A DNA stretch of 64,000 bases, from contig NZ_CP062948.1 of the NCBI RefSeq assembly GCF_014898175.1, positions 1,364,001 through 1,428,000 on the forward strand. Direction: 5' to 3'. Under the pieces are notes generated by a model, which searched no databases, had not been told where the DNA came from, and worked only from the letters and a program-made list of their open reading frames with translations. This stretch comes from Bifidobacterium lemurum (GTDB lineage: Bacteria; Actinomycetota; Actinomycetes; Actinomycetales; Bifidobacteriaceae). Of this stretch, positions 52,431 to 61,004 are shown piece by piece. The translations under genes and the position numbers were made by a program. Each line of letters starts with the position of its first letter. Positions within the stretch are counted from its first letter, which is position 1.

Positions 52431-52501
52431 TTTTTGCCATCCATCACCTCGTTTGATGCAGGAACTCGTATATTCGTAACCAGAGAGCAAAGGGGTTGCC
52501 T

Positions 52502-53374
52502 GTGTATACCTTGGCCGTTGTTGACGATGACCGGCTACAGCGCGAGGCGCTGGTCGATACGGTGAATCGTGTGGGTGCCGAGGTCCTCGGCCCGAACATG
52601 GACGTCCTCTCGTTTTCGGGGGTCGGCGAGCTGGAACGCCACCTCGCCGATCGTGCCTCCCGGCGGCTGGATATCGTGCTGATGGACATCGCGTTGCGCA
52701 ACGGGAGCGGCGGTGATGCGGGCCATACGACCCACTCAGGCGACATGGGCGGCTCGGGCGATCCCAATCGCGTGGGCGATATGGGCCGCATGGGCAATGT
52801 GAACGATGCGGGCGACGCGTGCGGCGGCTCTGTCCGCGTGGTCGGCGGCGACCTCGACGCCGCGGCCGGCATCGACGCGGTCCGCCGCCTCTTCCCACCC
52901 TCCTGCGGCACGCAGGTGATCTACGTGACCGGACATATCGAATACTGCACACGCGTCTACAACACCGACCATGTGAGCTTCCTGCTCAAACCCGTGCGCG
53001 AATCCGACCTGCGCGACGCGTTGGCGCGTGCCGCCGTCCGCCTGCGCGAGGAATCGGAACGTCCCATCGGCGTCCGCGTGGGCAACGCCGAATATTCGGT
53101 GACTCCTCGAGACATCATCTACGCGGAAAGCCGCGGCCGCATCTCGCGCATCCATACGGAACGCGGCGTCATCGAGTCGTATCTCAAATTGGACGAGCTC
53201 TCCGCGCGCCTCCCCTCGCGTTTCGTGCGCTGCCACAAAAGCTATCTGGTGAATCTGGCGTATGTGTGGCGCTTCCAATCCGCGCAGATGGAGCTGTCCA
53301 ACGGGGTGACGGTTCCGGTGAGCCAACGCAGGGCCGCGCAGGCGCGTGAGGCCTTCCTCTCCTATGTGAGATAG
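52502..53374 (+). CDS. LytTR response regulator with interrupted receiver
   Basis: Encodes 290 residues from GTG at 52502 (AAAGGGG seven bases before; TTG at 52496 is an alternative). The receiver has VVDDDRLQRE, the phosphate-accepting Asp62 in VLMDIAL, YVTGH with the switch Thr, and LLKPV with the conserved Lys. About 50 residues rich in Gly, Asp, Met and Asn (GDMGGSGDPNRVGDMGRMGN) are inserted between Asp62 and GIDAVRRLF. The LytTR DNA-binding domain (about 190-290; IIYAESRGRISRIHTERG, FVRCHKSYLVNL) follows. The paired sensor genes are directly downstream. Confidence 0.9.
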   Translation: MYTLAVVDDDRLQREALVDTVNRVGAEVLGPNMDVLSFSGVGELERHLADRASRRLDIVLMDIALRNGSGGDAGHTTHSGDMGGSGDPNRVGDMGRMGNVNDAGDACGGSVRVVGGDLDAAAGIDAVRRLFPPSCGTQVIYVTGHIEYCTRVYNTDHVSFLLKPVRESDLRDALARAAVRLREESERPIGVRVGNAEYSVTPRDIIYAESRGRISRIHTERGVIESYLKLDELSARLPSRFVRCHKSYLVNLAYVWRFQSAQMELSNGVTVPVSQRRAAQAREAFLSYVR

Positions 53375-53382
53375 GCGTCGCC

Positions 53383-54360
53383 ATGGGGCTGGTTTCGCTG
53401 TTGTTCGACCCACATACGACGGCATGGCTGCTGGCGGTCAGCGTGGTGTGCATCACGCAGTTCCACGCGCAGATCTGGTTGGTTCCGGTGCGGGTATCGT
53501 TCATGCCGGTGCAGTGCGCGCTGTTGACGGTGTTTCTTGCGCTCGACCCGACGGTGCTGTCCGCGTTGGCCTCCGCGCCGTTCGGTCGGTGGCCGTCGGC
53601 CGCGCGATTCCTGGTGATGCTGGTGCGGTATGCGCTGCTGCCCGCGCTGATGCTGGTGGTGGTGCCGTATCGTTGGTACCGCGTCGAGCCGCGGGTGCGC
53701 GGATTCACGATCGTGCGCAATCTGATCATCGTCGCGGTGAGCGCGCTGCTCACCTTCGGCGCGGTGCAGGCGAAAGCCCTGCTGTATGGGCCGGACGCGC
53801 CGCTGGCCGGCGGGGCCGACATCGTCGCCGTCGCGGTGATCGCCGCCGGCACGCTGATGCTGCTGGACACCCTGTTCGTCCAACGGGTGCGCGTGGCCAT
53901 ACTCGCTCGCGCCCAAAGCGCCGATCAGGACCACGACCCGTTCCTCATGTTCTCCGCCGTGCAGCTGGCGGTGCTGTGCTTCACGTTGATGATGGCCGTC
54001 ACCATATTCCGCGACGCCACGGCTTTCACCATCGCGGCGGATGTGTTGGCCCTCGTGTGTCTGGTGACGGATATGGCCGTCTCAGCTTCGATGTCGCGCG
54101 AGATGGAGGCCCGCGAGCATCAGGCACGCAACGCGTTGCTGGAGGAGCGTCTGGACGCGCAGCTGGAGGAGTACGCGGCCATCGCCCATCATGTGAAAGC
54201 CGCCGCCCAACGCCGTCATGACCTGCGCAACCAGCTCGGCGCGGTCGAGATATTGGCCCGTCGCGGGGATTTCGCGTCGGCCGCGCGGCATATGGACGCC
54301 CTGCGACGTGACTGGCTGGCCGAAGACGGCGCGCTTCGAGACGGCGAGGCCCACGGATGA
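53383..54360 (+). CDS. sensor half with phosphoacceptor His but no ATPase
   Basis: Encodes 325 residues. About six membrane helices (to about residue 225) lead into a coiled-coil helix and then RRHDLRNQLGAVEILARRGD, the phosphoacceptor motif of AgrC-type (HPK10) kinases with His279. The protein ends about 45 residues later, where the ATP-binding domain should begin. The next gene, overlapping by four bases, supplies an ATPase domain but lacks the histidine. Together they look like a kinase split over two chains, feeding the LytTR regulator upstream. Confidence 0.85.
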   Translation: MGLVSLLFDPHTTAWLLAVSVVCITQFHAQIWLVPVRVSFMPVQCALLTVFLALDPTVLSALASAPFGRWPSAARFLVMLVRYALLPALMLVVVPYRWYRVEPRVRGFTIVRNLIIVAVSALLTFGAVQAKALLYGPDAPLAGGADIVAVAVIAAGTLMLLDTLFVQRVRVAILARAQSADQDHDPFLMFSAVQLAVLCFTLMMAVTIFRDATAFTIAADVLALVCLVTDMAVSASMSREMEAREHQARNALLEERLDAQLEEYAAIAHHVKAAAQRRHDLRNQLGAVEILARRGDFASAARHMDALRRDWLAEDGALRDGEAHG

Positions 54361-55430
54361 GCATGATTGATATGGATGCGATCGGTGCCGGTGCGGCACC
54401 GTTCGTGCGGACGCTTTGCGGCATCGCGGCGGTGGCCTCGCTGGTGGCGCTGGGCGCGATGATGGTGCGTCTGGTCGCTCTGATGCGCGGATTCCATGTG
54501 AGGCGCGTGCTGGTGAACCTGCTGTTTCCGCTCAGCCAACTGGTGTTCATCGCGTTCAACATGGCGTTCGTATGGCTGCGTGTGGACGCCGTCACGCCGC
54601 TGCTGGTGCTGGCCGCGCTTGCCGTGGTCTGCGCGGCGGTGGATTACGTGCTGTTCCGCGACCTGTACCGCGCCGAGCAGGACGCGATGCTGCGCCGTCG
54701 CGCGGCGATGCTGCGCGCGCAGTTGCGGGCCCAACGGTCCCATACGTCCCGCGCCGCGCGGGAGATGGAGACGGCCCGCGCGCAGGACTCGCTGATCGCC
54801 GGGCGGCTGCGTGCGGTGAGCGACGCGGTGGAGAAGGGCGATGCCGATGCGGTGTCGGCGGCGGTCGCGCACACCGTCGGCGCGTTGCCCGCAGGCGCGT
54901 CCTATTGCGAGCATCCGGTGGCGGACGCGCTTTTGGCGTTGAAGGTCGCGCAGGCGGCCCGCGCGGGAATCGCCGTCGACCACCGGCTTGAGGTGCCGGA
55001 AAGTCTGCCGCTGACCAGCGTGGAGATCTGCGCGCTGTTCTCCAATATCATGGACAACGCGATCGCCGCCTGCTCGCGGCTGCCGGAGGATCAGCGCCAT
55101 ATCGCATTGCGCGCGCGGGTGGCCGCCGGCAATTTCGTGGTCCAGGAAACCAATCCCTGCGACCAGGCGCGCCCTTGCGGATCCCACACCCCCTCGCTTT
55201 CGTCGGAGCATGGTTGGGGATTGTCGATTCTACGCCGCATCGCGCAACGCTACGGCGGCAGCGCCGATTTCGGGCTGGTTGACGATCGTGCGGCGTCCGC
55301 CGCGGGCGAGGGCGGCGGCCTCGCCGTGCGCGGCGCATCCCGAGACGCGGCCCGACCCGGCGCGGACACGCCGTACCGTTGGCGCACGATGCTGATCATC
55401 CCGTTGGACGGGCGGTCCGGTCCGGTCTGA
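54357..55430 (+). CDS. sensor half with GHKL ATPase but no His
   Basis: Encodes 357 residues. Four hydrophobic segments (about 12-38, 50-70, 78-100, in part 100-108) precede a long helix. The position of the phosphoacceptor reads RAQDSLIAGRLRAV, with Gln143 where AgrC-type kinases have His. The ATPase is intact: EICALFSNIMDNAIAA (N box, about 223-240) and HGWGLSILRRIAQRYGG (G box, about 284-300). A glycine- and alanine-rich insertion lies near the end before the last strand. Start overlaps the preceding stop. It most likely phosphorylates the histidine of its partner in a heterodimer. Confidence 0.85.
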   Translation: MSMIDMDAIGAGAAPFVRTLCGIAAVASLVALGAMMVRLVALMRGFHVRRVLVNLLFPLSQLVFIAFNMAFVWLRVDAVTPLLVLAALAVVCAAVDYVLFRDLYRAEQDAMLRRRAAMLRAQLRAQRSHTSRAAREMETARAQDSLIAGRLRAVSDAVEKGDADAVSAAVAHTVGALPAGASYCEHPVADALLALKVAQAARAGIAVDHRLEVPESLPLTSVEICALFSNIMDNAIAACSRLPEDQRHIALRARVAAGNFVVQETNPCDQARPCGSHTPSLSSEHGWGLSILRRIAQRYGGSADFGLVDDRAASAAGEGGGLAVRGASRDAARPGADTPYRWRTMLIIPLDGRSGPV

Positions 55431-55491
55431 ATAAGCTCGTGCCGTGCGGCCCCATCGCCCGCGCCCGACCCATCTTCTATACTGGGTGCCT

Positions 55492-56853
55492 ATGGCTGAA
55501 GGAAACGAACGAGACGCGATGTTCGATCGCGTGCCCCCGCATGACGACGATGCGGAGATGGCGGTGCTGGGCGGCATGCTGATGAGCAAGGACGCCGTCG
55601 GCGAGGTCTCGCAGATGATCGACGTCACCGACTTCTACCAGCCGAAACATCAGACGATCTACGAGGCGGTCATCGACCTGTTCGCCGCCAGCCAGCCCGT
55701 CGACGTGGTGCTGGTGGCCAACGAGCTGCTCAAGGCCGGCAATCTCGAGAAGGTGGGCGGCGCCGACTATCTGCACAGTCTGGTCGCCTCCGTGCCCACG
55801 GCCGCGAACGCCACCTATTACGCGGAGATCGTGCACCAGCGCGCCATCCTGCGCAATGTGATCGCCGCCGGCACCAAAATCGCCCAGCTCGGCTATTCGG
55901 CCGAAGGGTCGCAGGCCGAGGATGTGGTGAACCTCGCGCAAAGCGAGATCTACGAGATGAGCATGGGCAAGGTGCGCCAGGACTACGTGTCCATCGGCAA
56001 CGCGGTGCATGACACGCTCGACCAGCTCGACAAAATGCAGAACGGCGAGATTCCCAAAGGCGTGCCGACCGGCTTCCGCGACATCGACGATCTGACCCAG
56101 GGCCTGCAGCCCGGCCAGATGGTGGTGGTCGCGGGCCGTCCGGCCATGGGCAAGTCCACGCTGGGCGTCGACTTCGCGCGCTCGGCCGCGCTGCACCACA
56201 ATATGGCCGCCGTGATCTTCAGTCTCGAGATGAACAAGGTGGAGCTCGCCAAGCGCATCATCTCCGCCGAGACGAACATTCCGCTGGGCGCGTTGGGCCG
56301 TGCCGAGGAGATCACTCCGGAGCGTTGGAACACGCTGAACACCTTCTGGAGCAAAATGCAGGAGGCGCCGCTGTTCATCGACGACAGCCCGAATATGAGC
56401 CTGATGGAGATCCGCGCGAAATGCCGCCGTCTCAAGCAGACCAACGACCTCAAACTCGTGGTCATCGACTACCTTCAGCTCATGACCTCCGGCAAACAGG
56501 TGGAAAGCCGCCAGCAGGAGGTGTCGGAATTCTCCCGTGCGTTGAAACTCCTCGCCAAGGAGATCGAGGTGCCGGTGATCGCCCTGTCGCAGCTCAACCG
56601 AGGACCGGAAATGCGCAACGACAAGCTGCCGCAGCTTTCCGACCTGCGCGAGTCCGGCTCGATCGAGCAGGACGCCGACGTGGTGTTCCTGGTGCATCGC
56701 CCCGACTACTACAACCATGAGGACCGTCCGGGCGAGGCCGATGTGATCATGGCCAAGCATCGTAACGGCCCCACCGAAACCTTCCATCTGGCCTTCCTTG
56801 GCGCGACCTCGAAGTTCAAGGACATGCCGCAGGACTACAACCAGGGGGTGTGA
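55492..56853 (+). CDS. dnaB: replicative DNA helicase DnaB
   Basis: Encodes 453 residues. The N-terminal primase-interaction domain begins VPPHDDDAEMAVLGGMLMS. The RecA-like motor has Walker A GRPAMGKST (about 216), FSLEMNK, Walker B VVIDYLQLM, and SQLNRGPEMR with DLRESGSIEQDADVV. It unwinds DNA ahead of the replication fork. TATACT lies seven bases before the ATG with no ribosome binding site, so the mRNA may be leaderless. No intein. Confidence 0.97.
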   Translation: MAEGNERDAMFDRVPPHDDDAEMAVLGGMLMSKDAVGEVSQMIDVTDFYQPKHQTIYEAVIDLFAASQPVDVVLVANELLKAGNLEKVGGADYLHSLVASVPTAANATYYAEIVHQRAILRNVIAAGTKIAQLGYSAEGSQAEDVVNLAQSEIYEMSMGKVRQDYVSIGNAVHDTLDQLDKMQNGEIPKGVPTGFRDIDDLTQGLQPGQMVVVAGRPAMGKSTLGVDFARSAALHHNMAAVIFSLEMNKVELAKRIISAETNIPLGALGRAEEITPERWNTLNTFWSKMQEAPLFIDDSPNMSLMEIRAKCRRLKQTNDLKLVVIDYLQLMTSGKQVESRQQEVSEFSRALKLLAKEIEVPVIALSQLNRGPEMRNDKLPQLSDLRESGSIEQDADVVFLVHRPDYYNHEDRPGEADVIMAKHRNGPTETFHLAFLGATSKFKDMPQDYNQGV

Positions 56854-56854
56854 G

Positions 56855-58276
56855 ATGCCTGTGTTCTCCTTCGCCACGCCTCTGATCGGCAAAACGGTGC
56901 GTTCGCTCGCCCGCCTCACCCGTCATGGCGGCAGCGCCTTCCCCGGCAAGATCGCCGAGCGGCTCGATCCGGGATTCCTGGCGCGCACGCTGGCGCAGCT
57001 GCCCCACGGCGTGGTCCTCGTCTCCGGCACGAACGGCAAAACCACCACCACCCGCATGGTGGCGATGATGCTTGAGGATTTGGGATACAAGGTGTTCACC
57101 AACCCCACCGGTTCCAACTTCACGCGCGGCGTGGTCTCCGCGCTGCTGCAGGAGGTGGATCTGGGCGGCCGCCTCGACGCGGACATCGCCGTGCTGGAGC
57201 TCGACGAGGCCTACGCCGTGCATTTCGTGCGGCAGGTCAAACCCCGGTACGCGCTGCTGCTCAATGTGATGCGCGACCAGCTCGACCGCTTCGGCGAGAT
57301 CGACAACACCGCCCGACTGCTGGGCCATGTGGCCGAAGCGACCACAGGCACGGTGGTGCTCAACCGCGAGGATCCGCGCGTCGCCAAACTCGCCGAGCTG
57401 GTGCCGGGCGGCACTGAGGTGCGCTACTTCGGGCTCGCGGACGATCTCACGCGGTTCTTCCCCTCCGATGACGAGATGGCCACCACCGTGGCGGCCTCTG
57501 CGTCCACGGCTCCGACCGTGTCCTCCGCAGGCCACGGCCTGACCGCCGACGTGACGCTGATGCGGGTGGCCGACCACGCCGCCACGTTCGCGATGGATGG
57601 CGAGACCTACGAGACCTCCGTCAAACTCGAAGGCGTATACAACTTATATAACGCCGCCGCCGCGCTGGCCATCGTCAGAAGCGTGGTCCGCGATGCCGGC
57701 CAATCCTCCGCCGTTCCGCGATCCGCCGCAGCCCGGCAGTCCGGTCATGCCGGCCGATCCGTCCCCACCCGGTCCGGTACCGCCGCCCGATCCGCCGCCG
57801 ACAACTCCCGTCTGGTCCGCGCCGTCGCCCGGGTGACCCCCGCGTTCGGGCGCGGCGAGGTCATCGACGTGAACGGTTCGCCGGTGGAACTGCTGCTCGT
57901 CAAGAACCCGATGGGATTCCGTCTGTCGCTCGCCTCCTTCGCGCCCGAAGGCTGCGACACCATGATCGCCATCAACGACGAATACGCCGACGGCCGCGAC
58001 ATGAGCTGGCTGTGGGATGTGGATTTCACCAGCCTGCGCGGCACGGGTGTGAGTATGGTCTCCGGCGTGCGCGCGTGGGATATGGCGCTGCGTCTCGGCT
58101 ACGACGAGGTGCCGGTCGAGACGGTGGAGCCCGACCTCGAGTCCGCGGTAGGCGCGTTCGTGAACGCGAACCCCGGCACGCCGAAACATATGTACTGCAC
58201 ATACACCGCGATGCTCGCCGCGCGCGCCGCCTTGGGCCGCGTCGCCAAGGTCAGCGACGCCGGAGTGGGAAGGTGA
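56855..58276 (+). CDS. murT: lipid II isoglutaminyl synthase subunit MurT
   Basis: A 473-residue Mur-ligase-like protein that with GatD amidates the alpha-carboxyl of D-Glu in lipid II. The ATP motif GTNGKTTTTR is at about 58-67, followed by NPTGSNFTRG and ELDEAY, then NVMRDQLDRFGEID (metal/ATP region), and a C-terminal DUF1727 part (MIAINDEYADGRDMSWLWDVDF). Between about 285 and 325 lies a Ser/Ala/Arg-rich insertion of about 40 residues that other MurT proteins do not need. The start is two bases behind the dnaB stop. Confidence 0.93.
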   Translation: MPVFSFATPLIGKTVRSLARLTRHGGSAFPGKIAERLDPGFLARTLAQLPHGVVLVSGTNGKTTTTRMVAMMLEDLGYKVFTNPTGSNFTRGVVSALLQEVDLGGRLDADIAVLELDEAYAVHFVRQVKPRYALLLNVMRDQLDRFGEIDNTARLLGHVAEATTGTVVLNREDPRVAKLAELVPGGTEVRYFGLADDLTRFFPSDDEMATTVAASASTAPTVSSAGHGLTADVTLMRVADHAATFAMDGETYETSVKLEGVYNLYNAAAALAIVRSVVRDAGQSSAVPRSAAARQSGHAGRSVPTRSGTAARSAADNSRLVRAVARVTPAFGRGEVIDVNGSPVELLLVKNPMGFRLSLASFAPEGCDTMIAINDEYADGRDMSWLWDVDFTSLRGTGVSMVSGVRAWDMALRLGYDEVPVETVEPDLESAVGAFVNANPGTPKHMYCTYTAMLAARAALGRVAKVSDAGVGR

Positions 58277-58281
58277 CGGGA

Positions 58282-59031
58282 ATGGCCAGCGTGATCGACA
58301 TCGTATCCCTCTACCCCAAGGATATGAACATCTACGGGGATTCCGGCAATGTGCTCACCATCAAACGCCGGCTGGAGCTCTATGGTTACGAGCCGCGCGT
58401 CCACGCCTACAACCAAGGCGACGACTGGCCCGAACGGGTCGATATGATCCTCGGCGGCGGCGGGCAGGACACCGGTCAGAAGAAGATCATCGACGACTTC
58501 TACGCCAGGGCCGACCTGCTGCGAGGCTCGGCCGCCGACGGCGTGCCCATGCTGATGATCTGCGGGCTCTACCAGCTGTTCGGCGAGTATTTCGAGACCA
58601 TCGACGGCACCAGGCTCGACGGCATCGGCGTGTTCGGCGCGTATACGATCGGCCGTGACGTGCGCATGATCGGCAATCTGGTGGAGCGCAGCGATGATTT
58701 CGGTCAGATCGTCGGCTACGAGAACCATTCCGGCCAGACCTTCCTGCGCGAGGGAACGCGACCGCTGGGGCGCGTCGAACAGGAGGGGCGCGGCAACAAC
58801 GGCGAGGACCATACCGAAGGCGCGCGCGTGGGCAACGTGATCGGCACCTATATGCACGGCTCGCTCCTGCCCAAAAACCCCGCCATCAGCGACTTCCTGA
58901 TCCGCGCCGCCGCCGAGCGCCGCTATGGCGGCTTCGCTCCGCAGCCCACCGCCGAACAGCAGGCGGAGTTGACGCGTCTGGACCGGTTCGCCCAAGAGGC
59001 CCGTCGCGTCGCCATAACCCGCCCCCGCTGA
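58282..59031 (+). CDS. gatD: glutamine amidotransferase GatD
   Basis: Encodes 249 residues. The catalytic nucleophile is Cys94 in MLMICGLYQLFG and the histidine is His192 in GTYMHGSLLPKNP, the positions known for pneumococcal GatD. It hydrolyses glutamine and passes ammonia to MurT. The GTG at 58273, overlapping the murT stop, is an alternative start. In bifidobacteria amidated lipid II is needed for normal cross-linking. Confidence 0.95.
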   Translation: MASVIDIVSLYPKDMNIYGDSGNVLTIKRRLELYGYEPRVHAYNQGDDWPERVDMILGGGGQDTGQKKIIDDFYARADLLRGSAADGVPMLMICGLYQLFGEYFETIDGTRLDGIGVFGAYTIGRDVRMIGNLVERSDDFGQIVGYENHSGQTFLREGTRPLGRVEQEGRGNNGEDHTEGARVGNVIGTYMHGSLLPKNPAISDFLIRAAAERRYGGFAPQPTAEQQAELTRLDRFAQEARRVAITRPR

Positions 59032-59042
59032 TCGTCGACAAC

Positions 59043-59077
59043 AAAGGCGCCCCTCACAAGATGTGGGGAGCGCCTTT
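59043..59077. terminator. bidirectional terminator gatD/aquaporin
   Basis: AAAGGCGC-CCCTCAC and GTGGGG-AGCGCCTTT form a long stem with A-rich and T-rich ends between convergent genes. Confidence 0.9.
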
Positions 59078-59102
59078 GGAATGGCGTTGCGCGGCGAAAG
59101 GC

Positions 59103-59819
59103 CTACTCGGCGTCGGTCAGGTAGGCCGGGGCGAGCACGAAGCGGTGCAGCACGGCGGCCAGAGCGCCACCGACCAGCGGGGCGAGGATGAACAGCCACA
59201 CCTGGGCGAGGGCTTCGCCGCCGGCGAGCAGGGCCGGGCCGAGGGAACGGGCCGGGTTCACGGAGGTGCCGGTGAAGGGCAGGCCGACCAGAACCACGGC
59301 GACCAGCGACAGGCCGATCACCAGACCGGCGATGTTGCCGAACTCCGGCTTGGAGGTCACGCCGAGAATCACAAGCACGAACACGAAGGTGAGCACGGTT
59401 TCGACCAGGAATGCCTGGCCGGCGTTGGTGCCGAGGGCCGAGGCGTCGCCGTAGCCGTTGGTGCCGAGGGAGGCGTTGGAGCCGGTGAATCCGACGAGGA
59501 TGCCGGCGGCGGCCAGCGCGCCCAGCACCTGGGCCACCACATAGCCGGCGAAGTCGACGACGCTCATACGGCCGTCGATCAGCATGGCCAGCGAGACGGC
59601 CGGGTTGAGGTGCGCGCCGGAGACGTTGCCCACGGAATAGGCGGCGATGACGATCGAAAGACCGAAAGCCAGCGCGATCACCACGGAGGCGACGGCCAGG
59701 GCGGAGCCCTCCAGACCGAGCGCGCCGGTCAGCGCGGTGGAGCCGACGGCGGTGCCGCAGCCGACCAGCACAAGAATGATGGTGCCGACGAATTCGGCGA
59801 CGTATTTACGGAAATTCAT
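59103..59819 (-). CDS. aquaporin/glycerol facilitator family channel
   Basis: Encodes 238 residues with six membrane helices and both half-helix motifs, SGAHLNPAVSL and GTSVNPARSLGPAL. The residue after the second NPAR is Ser, as in water-selective AqpZ-type proteins, whereas GlpF has Asp. Water rather than glycerol is therefore the more likely substrate. Start with GAAAGGGATCGTTC upstream. Confidence 0.9.
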   Translation of the reverse strand: MNFRKYVAEFVGTIILVLVGCGTAVGSTALTGALGLEGSALAVASVVIALAFGLSIVIAAYSVGNVSGAHLNPAVSLAMLIDGRMSVVDFAGYVVAQVLGALAAAGILVGFTGSNASLGTNGYGDASALGTNAGQAFLVETVLTFVFVLVILGVTSKPEFGNIAGLVIGLSLVAVVLVGLPFTGTSVNPARSLGPALLAGGEALAQVWLFILAPLVGGALAAVLHRFVLAPAYLTDAE

Positions 59820-60136
59820 GAACGATCCCTTTCTTCCAAGGTTTGGCGCGTACCGATGATGCGCCGCTCGCCCAGCGTAGGCGAGCTTGGCGGAAGGCTC
59901 AGGGCCTGGCCGGCGTCTATATGCCCAAAAGGGCAGGTCGCCATGTACCCCATAAGGGCAGAAATCGCCACCCTGCGTGCGAGTTTCCCCAGTCTTACGC
60001 GAAATCATGAGAAATAGTGCGCTGAACGGCAGAGCCGCCCACGGTTCTACTGACTGGCTGACCGGCGATATGTTGAGGGCCGGCCCGCATACGTGCATGC
60101 ACAGGAAAGAACGAAGAGACATGGAAAGGGACCATT
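59820..60136. other. divergent promoter region
   Basis: About 317 bases between the aquaporin and the solute-binding lipoprotein gene, read in opposite directions. It contains two GCCC-n-AGGGCAG-like copies (about 59926 and 59948) and no gene. Promoters of both genes must lie here; I cannot fix them. Confidence 0.45.
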
Positions 60137-60979
60137 ATGCATGGCTCCGGCAAAACGATACGGCGTCCGCGCCGGTGGGCGCTGGCCGTCGTCGCCTTGC
60201 TTGCGTGCTCCGCGCTGATGCTGCTCGGCGGCTGTACGTCGGGCATCGCCGGCGACAAAGGCACCCTGAAGGTGGGCGTGCGTGCCGACATCATCGGCTT
60301 CGGCTATCTCAATGAGAAAACCGGCAAATACTACGGTCTTGAAATCGACATCGCCACCGAGATGGCGAGCCGGATGGGCTACGGCGACGTCGAGTTCGTC
60401 ACCGTCACGCCCGACGACCGCAAGGAGATGCTGTCGGAAGGCAAGGTCGACGCGTTGGTCGCCTGCTATTCGATCGCCGACTCACGCAAGAAGAACTTCG
60501 ACTTCTCCCCGGCCTACTACAACAACGCGGTGGTGATGGTCGTGCAGAACAGCTCGCTGATCGACCAGCTCTCCGGACTCAAGGGCGGCACCATCGGCAC
60601 GATGGCGGGCGCGAACACCGCTCCGATGCTGGCGCAGAAGATGGCCGACGAGGGCTTCTCCGACGGCGAGGTGCGCTCCGCCAACGAAGACAACACCGAC
60701 GTGCAGTTCGACAACTACCACCTGCTGCAGTACGCGTCCTATCAGGAGCTTTCCGACGCGCTGGAGGAGGGGCTGGTCGACGGCATGGCCCTGGACGGCG
60801 CCATCGCCAAAACCTATATGAACGATGAGCGCCACACGTTGGACGACTTCAGCATCGATCCGCAGGAATACGGCGTCGCCACCCAGAAAGACTCCGATCT
60901 GAGCGAGCCGGTGGCCACGACGATCCAAAGCATGCTCGATGACGGCACCATCGACCAGCTCATCGACAAGTGGGACTGA
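60137..60979 (+). CDS. polar amino-acid-type solute-binding lipoprotein
   Basis: Encodes 280 residues. The signal has a twin-Arg-like basic start and lipobox LLGGC (Cys33). The mature protein is a cluster F (family 3) binding protein: GTLKVGVRADIIGFGYLN, YYGLEIDIATEMASRMGYGDVEFV, DALVACYSIADSRKKNFDFS, and LDGAIAKTYM. Such proteins usually bind amino acids such as glutamate or glutamine. No ABC permease follows; instead the next gene encodes a Cache-MscS fusion, so it may deliver a ligand to that channel or a distant transporter. RBS AAAGGGACCATT. Confidence 0.88.
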   Translation: MHGSGKTIRRPRRWALAVVALLACSALMLLGGCTSGIAGDKGTLKVGVRADIIGFGYLNEKTGKYYGLEIDIATEMASRMGYGDVEFVTVTPDDRKEMLSEGKVDALVACYSIADSRKKNFDFSPAYYNNAVVMVVQNSSLIDQLSGLKGGTIGTMAGANTAPMLAQKMADEGFSDGEVRSANEDNTDVQFDNYHLLQYASYQELSDALEEGLVDGMALDGAIAKTYMNDERHTLDDFSIDPQEYGVATQKDSDLSEPVATTIQSMLDDGTIDQLIDKWD

Positions 60980-61004
60980 GAAGGACTGAGAAGGAGCGAC
61001 GAAT

